Positions 1 through 6,880 are shown, counted from the stretch's first letter. The stretch is DNA of 9,828 bases from Thermodesulfatator atlanticus (GCA_011321895.1 DROK01000123.1:1-9828); one strand, 5' to 3'. The notes: a model not told the origin generated them from the sequence alone. Translations and numbers: made by a program.

Positions 1-781
1 AGACATTTATCGTCCGCTCTATCTGGCGGAGACCCCTTTTGTGATCACCGATTTGGAAACCGCAGAGATGATCAAATACGCTTCCAACGCCTTTCTGGCG
101 ACCAAGATCAGTTTTATCAACGAAATGGCCGTCCTCTGTGACCGCGTAGGGGCAGACGTGGTCACGGTGGCCAAGGCCATGGGGCTTGATCCCCGTATCG
201 GGCCGCGTTTCTTAAACCCCGGGCCCGGGTTTGGAGGGTCCTGTTTCCCTAAAGACGTAAGGGCTTTGGCCTACCTTGGCAAACAAAACCAGGTGTCCAT
301 GTATATCCCTGAGGCCGTACTCAAGGTTAACGACCGGCAGCGCTATATCACCGTGGAGAAGGTAAAGCTCATGTGTGGAGACCTTAAGGACAAGACCATC
401 GGGGTGCTCGGGCTCTCTTTTAAGCCGAATACCAGTGACGTGCGTGAATCCCCGGCCCTTACCATCGTGGAGGCCCTGGTTGAGGCCGGGGCCAAGGTAA
501 GGGTCTATGACCCGGTGGCCATGGAAGAGTTCCGTAAGGCCAAACCGGAACTTCCTTTGCACTACGCCCACGATCCTTACGAGGCAGTAGAACAGGCGCA
601 CTGCCTGGTTATCCTTACGGAATGGAACGAATTCCGTTACCTGGACCTCGAAAAGATAAAGAAGCTCATGGCCGAGCCTGCCATCGTGGACGCGCGCAAT
701 ATTTACGAACCGGCCCGGATGCAGAAACTGGGTTTCCGGTACGAGGGGATGGGGCGGGGCAAATTTAGCGCCCTAAGATGA
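1..781 (+). CDS. ugd: UDP-glucose 6-dehydrogenase, C-terminal part (5'-truncated by window edge)
   Basis: Oxidises UDP-glucose to UDP-glucuronate in two NAD-dependent steps, supplying precursors for surface polysaccharides in the cytoplasm. The reading frame is open from base 2, and the GTG at 41 lies inside the domain, so it is not the start. The visible part begins in the central dimerisation domain with a segment reading NAFLATKISFINEMA, which contains the conserved family Lys. The active-site motif GPGFGGSCFPKD follows, with the nucleophilic Cys codon at 242-244. The C-terminal UDP-binding domain starts around LSFKPNTSDVRESP, followed by a Rossmann-like KVRVYDP strand. The gene ends at TGA 779-781 and overlaps the convergent gene by 17 bases. 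Other members of the UDP-glucose/GDP-mannose dehydrogenase family are possible, but the active-site context fits UDP-glucose best. Upstream neighbours are outside the window. Confidence 0.9.
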   Translation, partial: DIYRPLYLAETPFVITDLETAEMIKYASNAFLATKISFINEMAVLCDRVGADVVTVAKAMGLDPRIGPRFLNPGPGFGGSCFPKDVRALAYLGKQNQVSMYIPEAVLKVNDRQRYITVEKVKLMCGDLKDKTIGVLGLSFKPNTSDVRESPALTIVEALVEAGAKVRVYDPVAMEEFRKAKPELPLHYAHDPYEAVEQAHCLVILTEWNEFRYLDLEKIKKLMAEPAIVDARNIYEPARMQKLGFRYEGMGRGKFSALR

Positions 782-1421
782 ATTCCGTGATATAAGGGTT
801 GGTCTTCTTTTCTTCCGCCAGGGTAGAGAAGGGGCGGTCACCATAGTCGTGCCCCGGGCAGATAACGGTCTCATCAGGCAAGGGCAGGATTTTTTCTTCG
901 ATTGAGCGGAGCATCTGGTGAAAATCTCCCCCGGGAAGGTCGGTCCGCCCCACCGCCCCAACAAAGAGGGTGTCCCCGGTGAAGAGATATTGTTGCCCGT
1001 CGTAATAACAGACCGAACCCGGCGAATGCCCCGGGGTATGGATGACCCGCAGGGTGACGGTCTCACCGATGCGAATCAGGTCCCCCTCTTTTAGGAGGAT
1101 GTCCGCAGGCTCGTTGACTTCAAAACCCCAGGCCGCAAAGATGGCCGCGGCGTCTGGCTGGCGAAAGAAGTGGTCATCCGCTTCGTGCATGGCCACCGGA
1201 ATCTCAAGCTTTTTCCGTAACCACCAGGCTCCGGCTACGTGGTCCGCGTGCCCGTGGGTAGCCAGGATATATTTGGGGACAAGCCCCAGGCGGCGCACCT
1301 CTTCCAGGATACGCCCTTCGTCTCCGCCCGGGTCAATTATGGCGCATTCCCTGGTCTCCGGGCAGATGACGAAATAACACCTGACCGCAAGGGCTCCCAC
1401 GGTTAGTACTTCCAGTTTCAT
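765..1421 (-). CDS. Glyoxalase-II-type metallo-beta-lactamase-fold hydrolase (YcbL/GloC-like)
   Basis: A 218-residue single-domain metallo-hydrolase, probably cytoplasmic. The metal site is complete: THGHADH (His56, His58, Asp60, His61), HTPGHSPGS (His132), FTGDTLF (Asp150) and CPGHDYG (His191). The segment GRTDLPGGD is typical of the compact glyoxalase II-like group, which cleaves S-lactoylglutathione or related thioesters. The long substrate-binding C-terminal domain of classical GloB is absent. In an anaerobe without obvious glutathione the thiol may be different, and a persulfide dioxygenase (ETHE1-like) role is a weaker alternative. The ATG at 1419-1421 overlaps the stop of the preceding flavoprotein gene as ATGA. 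An AAAGGAG ribosome-binding site lies about 9 bases upstream, so the start is secure. It is the last gene of a four-gene operon and ends (TAA) inside the convergent ugd gene. Confidence 0.88.
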   Translation of the reverse strand: MKLEVLTVGALAVRCYFVICPETRECAIIDPGGDEGRILEEVRRLGLVPKYILATHGHADHVAGAWWLRKKLEIPVAMHEADDHFFRQPDAAAIFAAWGFEVNEPADILLKEGDLIRIGETVTLRVIHTPGHSPGSVCYYDGQQYLFTGDTLFVGAVGRTDLPGGDFHQMLRSIEEKILPLPDETVICPGHDYGDRPFSTLAEEKKTNPYITEFILGR

Positions 1422-2332
1422 GACTGATGCTCCTTTCGCCGTTTGCTTGCCAGTTCAGCTGCTTTAAGCCCCGCCACACACCCTTCGCCCACGGCCTTGG
1501 CTACCTGAAAGGGCGGGCCACAGACGTCGCCGGCAGCAAAGACTCCCGGGAGGTTGGTCTGCTGCTGGCGGTCCACCTGGATATAGGTCATGTTTTCCGG
1601 GTCCAGGGCCACCCCCAGGACCGTGGCCAGCTGGAGGGCCCCTTTGGCCCCTTCTTCAATGAAGACCCCTTTGACTTTTAATATTTCGCCGTTTTCCAGC
1701 ACCAGCCCTTCGACCTCCTGGGTGCCAAGGATCTCTTTGGCCTTGGCTGGGATGATTTCCACCCCGGCTTCTTTTAGTTCCGCCAGGAGCTGTTCTGAGA
1801 CCTTCAGTTCAGGGCTTACCAGATAGACCGGGGAAGTAATTTTTTTGAGGGTAAGGGCCCCGTGGGCCGCGGCGCTACCGCTCCCCAGCACGGCCACCGG
1901 CAGACCGCGGAAGAAAAAGCCGTCACAATCCACGCAATAACTCACCCCTTTGCCCAGCAGCTCCTTCTCTCCTTTTATTTTGGCCCGGCGCCGGCTCACC
2001 CCGGTGGCGATGATCAGGGTGTAAGCCCGGTAGTGGTCTCCGGTTTCAGTCTCAATAAGAAAGCCCGGCCCTTCTATGGCGAGGGATACCACGTCCTGGG
2101 GCAGGTATTCCGCCCCGAAATTTTGGGCCTGGCTGAGCCCGGTCTCCAGCACCTCTTTTCCGTCCTTTTTGCCAGGGAGGCCAAAATAGTTTTCTAAATG
2201 GGCCCGAAAGAGGGCACTCGCCTCTATCTTGCCAAAAATGATGGTCCTGGCCTTTCGCCTGGCGGCGTGGATAGCCGCCTGCAACCCCGCCGGCCCGGCG
2301 CCGATGATGGCTACGTCGTAAAAATCACTCAC
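1418..2332 (-). CDS. Thioredoxin-reductase-like FAD disulfide oxidoreductase lacking the usual NADPH motif
   Basis: A 304-residue flavoprotein of the low-molecular-weight thioredoxin reductase type. FAD is bound by GAGPAG (residues 11-16) and by [10 protein letters not shown] (about 266-274). The redox pair is present as C133-V-D-C136 followed by DGFF, matching the usual CATCDG position. The second nucleotide-binding domain is abnormal. The usual GGGDSA is GSGSAA (150-155), and the HRRxxxR motif that holds the NADPH phosphate is replaced by SPELKVSEQ (about 173-181). NADPH use is therefore doubtful, and the donor could be reduced ferredoxin, as in known thioredoxin reductases that have lost this motif, or a partner protein. 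The start is GTG at 2330-2332, with AGGAGG six bases upstream, inside the end of yacG. The gene overlaps yacG by 8 bases and the hydrolase gene by 4. The fold is certain and the electron donor is inferred. Confidence 0.87.
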   Translation of the reverse strand: MSDFYDVAIIGAGPAGLQAAIHAARRKARTIIFGKIEASALFRAHLENYFGLPGKKDGKEVLETGLSQAQNFGAEYLPQDVVSLAIEGPGFLIETETGDHYRAYTLIIATGVSRRRAKIKGEKELLGKGVSYCVDCDGFFFRGLPVAVLGSGSAAAHGALTLKKITSPVYLVSPELKVSEQLLAELKEAGVEIIPAKAKEILGTQEVEGLVLENGEILKVKGVFIEEGAKGALQLATVLGVALDPENMTYIQVDRQQQTNLPGVFAAGDVCGPPFQVAKAVGEGCVAGLKAAELASKRRKEHQS

Positions 2333-2516
2333 CTTCTTCCTCCTTGGGAAGCTCGTGGATTTCTTCCACCCCTTCGGCCGGCACCTGGATCCGGTATTCC
2401 TCCGCCAGCCAGTGGCCCAGGTCTAGCAATTTGCACCTTTCGGAACAGAAAGGCCGAAAAGGATTTCCTTCCCAACGGGTCTCCTGCCCGCAATGGGGAC
2501 ATTTTACCTTTTTCAT
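2325..2516 (-). CDS. yacG: DNA gyrase inhibitor YacG, small zinc-binding protein
   Basis: A 63-residue cytoplasmic zinc protein. In Escherichia coli, YacG (65 residues) binds GyrB and inhibits gyrase. Four zinc-ligand cysteines are visible as CPHCG (Cys6, Cys9) and CSERC (Cys24, Cys28). They flank the family signature NPFRPF, and [15 protein letters not shown] follows. The C-terminal tail is acidic (KEEEGE), and its DNA carries the ribosome-binding site of the next gene. I chose the ATG at 2514-2516 because it overlaps the TGA of the upstream stress-protein gene as ATGA and gives the usual family length. A TTG at 2526-2528 would add only four residues. The gene sits second in the operon, between a universal stress protein and a flavoprotein. 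Gyrase inhibition here is inferred from the family. Confidence 0.93.
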   Translation of the reverse strand: MKKVKCPHCGQETRWEGNPFRPFCSERCKLLDLGHWLAEEYRIQVPAEGVEEIHELPKEEEGE

Positions 2517-3442
2517 CCTACCACCCAAATAGCACGGTCATTTAGATTGAAAAGTACTTTGGAGGAGACGGAACCCAGCAGAAGGCCTTTGAACCCTCCC
2601 CGACCCCGGCGCCCTACCACCACGGTGGCGAAATTTTCCTCCCGGGCCTCTTTTAAGATGCTGGCCGCCACTCCCAGGGGAGAGGACTTAATTTTGACCC
2701 GTACTTTGCCTTTAAAGTTTTCTGCCGCAAACATCTTCTGGGCCTCGGCAAAAAATTCCGCCGCCTCCTTTTCCTCTTCTTTGGTAAGAATTTTTTGAAT
2801 ATCTTCAAGGGCCTGCTCTTTTTCTCTGGGAAAGAGGGTGGTCAGGACGTAGAGGATCTCCACCTCCACTTCCGGGTCCGGAGCCAACATAAAAATGACG
2901 TGGTCAAGCACCTTCATCCCGGGCTCTCCCAGGTCTACGGCCACCAGAAACCGCTTGTTCCACCCCTCTCCGTCTATGACCCACACCGGCACGTTGCGCC
3001 CGTATTCCACCATCTTCTGGGTAACACTTCCCAGCCAGGCCGAAGAAAGGCGCCCCAACCCCCGGCGACCTGCGACCACCGCGTCAAAGTGTCCTTCTCT
3101 TGCTTCATGAAGAATGGTATTGGCAACGTCCCCGTATTGAACAGACACTTTGGTGTGCAGCTTCTTTTCGTCAAATCCCTTTCTTTTTAGCTGCTCCACC
3201 GCCTCGCTGACGTGATGCTGGGCCTTTTTTAGCTCTTCGGCCTGAAATTTTTCCAGCCTCTCTTCCCGTTCGATCTCGCTAAGCCCCGGTATGGGGCGTA
3301 AAAGGTAAGAGGGAGGTGCTTTGGCCACGGAGAGGACGGTAATTTCCACGTCCTGGCGACCTGAAAAAACGGTGGCCAAATAAGAAGTGGCCTTGTGGGT
3401 ATACGGGGAGCCGTCGGTGGTGAGAAGAAGGTGTCTATTCAA
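2513..3442 (-). CDS. Tandem-domain universal stress protein
   Basis: A 309-residue cytoplasmic protein with two UspA domains, roughly residues 1-157 and 162-309. Each keeps the ATP-binding signature G-x2-G-x9-G-S. In the first domain this runs from Gly125 (GRRGLGR) to Ser139. In the second it runs from Gly277 (GRRGRGG) to Ser291. Both domains also have the usual first strand, LLLTTDGS and [10 protein letters not shown], with the acidic residue that contacts adenine. This suggests an ATP-binding pseudo-dimer, a class linked to energy or oxidative stress; no catalytic role is implied. The start is TTG at 3440-3442, preceded by GGAGGT with about six bases of spacing. No ATG fits the domain boundary. 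It is the first gene of the minus-strand operon, about 60 bases downstream of a TATAAT-like box, and its TGA overlaps the yacG start. Confidence 0.9.
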   Translation of the reverse strand: MNRHLLLTTDGSPYTHKATSYLATVFSGRQDVEITVLSVAKAPPSYLLRPIPGLSEIEREERLEKFQAEELKKAQHHVSEAVEQLKRKGFDEKKLHTKVSVQYGDVANTILHEAREGHFDAVVAGRRGLGRLSSAWLGSVTQKMVEYGRNVPVWVIDGEGWNKRFLVAVDLGEPGMKVLDHVIFMLAPDPEVEVEILYVLTTLFPREKEQALEDIQKILTKEEEKEAAEFFAEAQKMFAAENFKGKVRVKIKSSPLGVAASILKEAREENFATVVVGRRGRGGFKGLLLGSVSSKVLFNLNDRAIWVVG

Positions 3443-3496
3443 AACGACCTCCGTCTTTTTAAAAATTAAAAGTCTGGGCTTTTACCCTCAAAAACG

Positions 3497-3562
3497 CCTT
3501 CCGTTCCGTATTATATAGCTTAAAAAATTCGAAATTAATAAACAATTTCTGTGAACGGACGG
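3497..3562. repeat. Imperfect inverted repeat flanking the AT-rich promoter core
   Basis: CCTTCCGTTC at 3497-3506 and GAACGGACGG at 3553-3562 are reverse complements at nine of ten positions. They are separated by 46 bases that contain the TATAAT-like box. The arms could be paired operator half-sites or could be chance. The right arm also begins a smaller dyad in which GAAC and GTTC surround CGGACGG-like sequence at 3553-3566. Confidence 0.35.
3510..3538 (-). promoter_or_regulatory. Candidate sigma-70-type promoter for the stress-protein operon
   Basis: Read on the minus strand, 3515-3510 is a perfect TATAAT box. About 17 bases upstream (3538-3533) lies TTAATT, which matches only three positions of TTGACA. 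The surroundings are very AT-rich. Transcription would start near 3503, giving a leader of about 60 bases to the TTG start. The -10 box is clear, but the -35 is weak, so the assignment is tentative. Confidence 0.45.
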
Positions 3563-3666
3563 GTTCTTATACGGTCTTGCCTGGAGAGCGGAGAGATTTA
3601 TTTCTTTAATTCGGGAGGGTTTTTGGGGGCCCAAGTAGCCAGCCTTCTTCCGGTTTTTGAGGATTT

Positions 3667-3690
3667 AACCCGGGTTTCCAGGTCTTGACT
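3667..3690 (+). promoter_or_regulatory. Palindrome and TTGACT box upstream of the CGGC-domain gene
   Basis: AACCCGGGTT (3667-3676) is a perfect 10-base palindrome. Eight bases downstream is TTGACT (3685-3690), five of six to a sigma-70 -35 box. No good -10 box lies 16 to 18 bases further on; the sequence there is CAAGGT. The promoter is therefore incomplete by consensus and may need an activator, with the palindrome as a possible binding site. Confidence 0.3.
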
Positions 3691-3739
3691 TTTGCAAACC
3701 TGCGGCGCAAGGTGGAAAAAAAGAAAGGAGGTGTAAGGG

Positions 3740-4084
3740 ATGGCCAGGGTTTTAATCGTAGCTTGCGGGGCTTATTCTGAAAATTCTTATGATTGTCCCA
3801 GTGATTGGAAATGTATGACCGCGGCGGCCGAGAAACGGGGGCCTTTTAAGGATTACGATGAGGTGCAGGTGGTGGGTTTTCTCAAATGTAAGTGTCCCGG
3901 CCGGGCCCTGATCAACAACATCGCCACCACCAAAAAGAGGACCGAGTTTGAAGTAGTCCATCTCTCCAACTGCATGGTCAAAGCGGTCCCCCTGTGCAAA
4001 AACCACGATCTGGAAAATCTCCCCAAGCTGATCGAAGAAAAAGTAGGGGTTAAGTGTGTGGCAGGCACCCACGATTTTGCCTAA
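3740..4084 (+). CDS. CGGC-domain protein with a variant C-x-C signature
   Basis: A 114-residue cytoplasmic protein of the CGGC-domain family. These are small Cys-rich proteins common in anaerobes, suspected of metal or redox binding but without an established function. It has eight Cys (9, 19, 25, 50, 52, 78, 86, 106). The opening VLIVACGAYSE, the central EVQVVGFLKC segment, the strand EVVHLSNCM and the C-terminal GVKCVAGTHDF fit the family. The name-giving C-G-G-C-P-G motif is here C50-K-C52-P-G-R, one residue shorter. The reading TGT AAG TGT CCC is unambiguous in the DNA. The ATG at 3740 has an excellent AAAGGAGGTG site at 3724-3733. Exonuclease III starts three bases after its stop, so it leads an operon. 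Confidence 0.8.
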   Translation: MARVLIVACGAYSENSYDCPSDWKCMTAAAEKRGPFKDYDEVQVVGFLKCKCPGRALINNIATTKKRTEFEVVHLSNCMVKAVPLCKNHDLENLPKLIEEKVGVKCVAGTHDFA

Positions 4085-4087
4085 AGG

Positions 4088-4870
4088 ATGTTGGTCCTAG
4101 CTACCTGGAACATAAATTCGGTGCGCATGCGGCTTGAGCATCTTAAACGATGGCTCAAGCTGCGTGCGCCAGACGTTGTTTGTTTACAAGAGACCAAGGC
4201 CACGGATCGCGATTTCCCTTTTGCGGAACTTGAGGCGCTGGGTTACGCGGCGGCCCACGCCGGTGGTAAGGGGCGAAACGGGGTGGCTATTCTTGCCAAA
4301 GAAGAGCCCCAAGACGTCATGATCGGTTTTCCCGACGGGGAAGACGAAGAGGCCAAGGAGAGGTTGATCGCCGCCACCATAAGGGGTGTGAGGGTCCATT
4401 CCGTTTATATTCCTAACGGTGGCAGCGTGGGCTCAGATTATTTCCTTTACAAACTGGAGTTTATCTACCGTTTGCGGGAATATTTCGAAAACCATTTTGA
4501 CCCCGAACGGGACCTGGTGGCCCTTTGTGGAGATTTTAACGTAGCCCCTGAACCGATAGACGTTTACGACCCGGAGCTTCTGGCCGGGCAGATCTGTTTT
4601 CACGAAAGAGAGCGCACTGCCATTAAGCTTTTGCAGGAGTGGGGCTTTGTGGACACTTACCGGGCGGTTCACCCCAACCAGCCAGGGGCCTACACCTGGT
4701 GGGATTACCAATTCGGGGCCTTTAAGGCCAACCGTGGCTTAAGGCTGGACCACATATGGGTAAGTAAGGCCCTGGCGCAAAGGCTAAAAGACGCCCTCAT
4801 CGACCGGGAGCCGCGTTCCTGGAAACGGCCTTCTGACCACGCCCCGGTAATGGCCTATTTTGACCTATGA
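4088..4870 (+). CDS. xth: Exodeoxyribonuclease III (AP endonuclease, Xth family)
   Basis: Cytoplasmic repair nuclease that cleaves DNA 5' of abasic sites and removes 3' blocks and 3' nucleotides from duplex DNA. The 260-residue length is normal for bacterial Xth (E. coli, 268). Catalytic motifs of the endonuclease/exonuclease/phosphatase fold occur in order. They are NIN (Asn10), LQETKA with metal ligand Glu35, GRNGVAIL (63-69), YIPNGG with Tyr108, GDFNVAP (Asp149, Asn151), a WWDYQFGAFKANRGLRLDH segment with Asp221, and the terminal SDHAPV with Asp250 and His251. The ATG at 4088 gives the standard N-terminus. It lies only three bases after the CGGC-gene stop and has no well-spaced ribosome-binding site, so translation is probably coupled. 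The stop overlaps the next start as ATGA. Confidence 0.95.
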   Translation: MLVLATWNINSVRMRLEHLKRWLKLRAPDVVCLQETKATDRDFPFAELEALGYAAAHAGGKGRNGVAILAKEEPQDVMIGFPDGEDEEAKERLIAATIRGVRVHSVYIPNGGSVGSDYFLYKLEFIYRLREYFENHFDPERDLVALCGDFNVAPEPIDVYDPELLAGQICFHERERTAIKLLQEWGFVDTYRAVHPNQPGAYTWWDYQFGAFKANRGLRLDHIWVSKALAQRLKDALIDREPRSWKRPSDHAPVMAYFDL

Positions 4871-5898
4871 GACTCGAATTCCTGAAGCGCCTCTGTGAGG
4901 CCCCGGGGGTTCCCGGGGCCGAAGAACCAGTAAGGGAACTTTTCCAGGCCGAAGTTGCCGCCCTGGTGGACGAAATAAAGACCGACGCCCTGGGGAACCT
5001 ATTGCTCCACAAAAAGGGACCAGGGCCCAGGGTCCTGCTAGACGCCCATCTCGACGAAGTGGGTTTTATGGTGGCGGGGTTCGAGGGCCCCTTCCTGAGG
5101 GTGGTGCCCCTGGGCGGGATGGAAAGCCGTCTGGTCTACGGCCAGAGACTTCTCGTCTGGGGGCGGCGTAAGGTAACGGCGGTGGTGGCCAGCAGACCAC
5201 CTCATCTCGGAAAAGAAGAAAAGGCCCCGGCCATCGAAGAGATGTTGCTTGACACGGGTCTTCCCGAAAGTGAGCTGCGCGGGGTGGTGGCCGTGGGCGA
5301 TCCGGTGACGTTTCCGCCCTTTTTTGAGGAAACAAGTGAAGCCGTGTGGGCCAAGGCCCTGGACGACCGGGTAGGGCTTTTTGTGATGGCAGAAGCCCTA
5401 AAAAGGGCAAATCCCCGGGTTGATCTTTACCTCTCCGCCTCGGTCCAGGAGGAGACGGGGCTGCGCGGGGCTCAGGCCTTGGCCCAGGCCCTTGCGGTGG
5501 AAGTGGTGGTGGCCCTGGAAGGGACCCTGGCTTCAGATCTTCCCGGGACCCCGGCGCACGAAAGGCTTGCCTGTTGTGGTCAGGGGCCGGAGTTGCGCCT
5601 TTCAGACGCCCGTTTTTTGGCAGACAGACACCTTACTTTGGGTCTGGCTGCCCTGGCGGAAAAACACCAGATCCCCCACCAGGTGGTGGTGAAGAAAAAG
5701 GGTGGGACCAACGCCAGCGTTTTGCAGGTAGCAGGAGGTGCGGTAAGGGCGGCCGCCCTTTCCGTCCCGGTAAGATATCTCCACGCCCCCGTAAGCCTGG
5801 CTTATAAGAAAGACATCGCCGCGGCCATCGAGTTAGTGGTCGCCTTCCTGGAGCACCCGGAAGATGTCCTTGCTTACCGTTGGACTTACCCCGCATAG
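4867..5898 (+). CDS. M42-family metallo-aminopeptidase (TET/glucanase-like)
   Basis: A 343-residue cytoplasmic di-metal aminopeptidase. Family members form dodecameric TET particles that trim peptides released by proteases; some were historically labelled endoglucanases. The metal and catalytic residues appear in order. They are AHLDEVGFMV (His61, Asp63), KALDDRVG (bridging Asp166), QEETG (general base Glu195, ligand Glu196), VALEGT (Glu218, where many relatives have Asp) and RYLHAPV (His306). The region between about 75 and 160 would be the inserted oligomerisation domain. The usual GGTDAG is GGTNAS (279-284), a small departure. The ATG overlaps the exonuclease stop by four bases. Its 3' end overlaps the next gene by 35 bases, so the three genes are very likely co-transcribed. 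Substrate preference cannot be read from the sequence. Confidence 0.92.
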   Translation: MRLEFLKRLCEAPGVPGAEEPVRELFQAEVAALVDEIKTDALGNLLLHKKGPGPRVLLDAHLDEVGFMVAGFEGPFLRVVPLGGMESRLVYGQRLLVWGRRKVTAVVASRPPHLGKEEKAPAIEEMLLDTGLPESELRGVVAVGDPVTFPPFFEETSEAVWAKALDDRVGLFVMAEALKRANPRVDLYLSASVQEETGLRGAQALAQALAVEVVVALEGTLASDLPGTPAHERLACCGQGPELRLSDARFLADRHLTLGLAALAEKHQIPHQVVVKKKGGTNASVLQVAGGAVRAAALSVPVRYLHAPVSLAYKKDIAAAIELVVAFLEHPEDVLAYRWTYPA

Positions 5899-6880
5899 AC
5901 TGGAATTTTTGCCTGCCATTTTGGGCTCTTTAAAGAAACACGACTGGATCCTGCTTGAGGAACCCCCGGACCCAGAATTTGCAAACATGTTGCGGGGAGA
6001 GATTACGGTCACAGCGTACGTAGAACAGAGTGAAGCAGGCTTTCCGGAATACGCCAAAGCCCTGGCGGAAGAACTAAAAAAACTGTACCGGGAAGGGAAA
6101 CGTATCTGTCAGGTGGAACCTTACCTTGAAAGGTGGGTCTTGATCAGGGCGTTGCTGGACCAGGGGGTGCCGGCGGAAGAGGTCAGAAAATGTCCGGAGC
6201 TCACCGCAGTCTACGACATGGAACACCTGTGTTTCGGGCGCCTGTTGGATTATTACGCGGCCATGCAGGGACCTTTTGACCTCTTGGTGGAAAAGATCAA
6301 GGCCTTCGCCCAGGCCGACGCCCAAAGGATTACCCTGCGCGACGCCATGAGGGCCAGAGAAATCATTTCTCTGGTCAAAAAGACGAGGGCCCCTTCCTTT
6401 TACGTTGAGGCAGGTTATATCCATCTGAAACTCCTTTATTTTCTGGCCCGGGAGGGAAAGGGCCTGATCCGCCTGCGCACCGAAAACCTCCTTTTAAAGG
6501 CCTTATCCGCCAGGGGCTTCCACAAGGTCTTACCTTCACCCGGAGACGGTCTTACGTCTTACTACCTCTTCGGGGGAAAACACCGGAACTTATCAGAGGA
6601 TTTGCTGGCCGCCAGAAGCATCGTTTATATCAAGCTGATCGAAAAGAACGAACTGCGCCCCAACCCTGAAGATCCCTTTCCCCATCTAAGAAACGAGTTG
6701 CTCTGGCGTCTTTTTGTGTGGCAGCTTGGCTACGAAGAGTGTAAAGCCCTGGACCGCCTTATCAGGCTCCTTCCCACCACCAAGGCCCGGGAGGTGGCCA
6801 GAAGGGTTTTTGCACCGGCTTACCAGAAGGCCTTGCAGAGGCTTGAAGCGTTCAATTTTGGGGCCTGGGAAGCTCGATAA
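5864..6880 (+). CDS. Unrecognised 338-residue protein, possibly TraB/ChaN/EreA-like
   Basis: I do not recognise a named family. The protein has no signal peptide or convincing membrane segment and is rich in Leu, Arg and Glu, with several predicted helices. Features that recall the TraB/PrgY/ChaN/EreA fold are an N-terminal strand with VGLTPH (His11), then ILLEEPPD (Glu32, Glu33) where the family has an acidic pair. These are followed by KRICQVEP (79-86), a TLRDAMRAREI helix (157-167), and FYVEAGYIHLKLLYFL with a G-x2-H motif (Gly184, His187). That order resembles the family, but the first motif is G-x3-H, and the link is inference only. The last 150 residues show no motif I know. The ATG lies within the peptidase gene (35-base overlap), with GGAG about ten bases upstream. 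No other good start precedes it. The 3' end overlaps the convergent kinase gene by 29 bases. Confidence 0.7.
   Translation: MSLLTVGLTPHRLEFLPAILGSLKKHDWILLEEPPDPEFANMLRGEITVTAYVEQSEAGFPEYAKALAEELKKLYREGKRICQVEPYLERWVLIRALLDQGVPAEEVRKCPELTAVYDMEHLCFGRLLDYYAAMQGPFDLLVEKIKAFAQADAQRITLRDAMRAREIISLVKKTRAPSFYVEAGYIHLKLLYFLAREGKGLIRLRTENLLLKALSARGFHKVLPSPGDGLTSYYLFGGKHRNLSEDLLAARSIVYIKLIEKNELRPNPEDPFPHLRNELLWRLFVWQLGYEECKALDRLIRLLPTTKAREVARRVFAPAYQKALQRLEAFNFGAWEAR

Larger units (their letters stand above)
3443..3739. promoter_or_regulatory. Divergent intergenic region between the stress-protein operon and the CGGC-domain operon
   Basis: This 297-base stretch has no credible gene. The left part (about 3505-3550) is strongly AT-rich, as expected of promoter DNA, and the right part is G-rich. 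It must hold the promoters of both flanking operons. Within it I see a TATAAT-like box for the minus strand, a long-range inverted repeat, a perfect palindrome AACCCGGGTT, a short dyad TTGGGGGCCCAA at 3623-3634 and a TTGACT box. I recognise no riboswitch or small RNA, though the distance from a possible plus-strand box TTATAC (3567-3572) to the gene start would leave a leader of about 160 bases. Confidence 0.6.

Noticed and set aside
41..43. GTG as the start of the first gene
   Set aside because: The frame is open to base 2 with family-like sequence before this codon, and the enzyme would lack its NAD domain. The gene is cut by the window edge.
2526..2528. TTG start for yacG
   Set aside because: It adds only four residues. 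The ATG at 2514-2516 overlaps the upstream stop as ATGA and gives the normal family length.
3681..3696. Sigma-54 promoter (GG...TTGC) upstream of the CGGC gene
   Set aside because: The distance between the GG and GC elements is 11 bases instead of 10, and the CACG part of the -24 box is absent.
3573..3739. Riboswitch or structured leader before the CGGC gene
   Set aside because: Only short dyads such as TTGGGGGCCCAA are visible. I recognise no conserved riboswitch core, and the transcription start is not certain.
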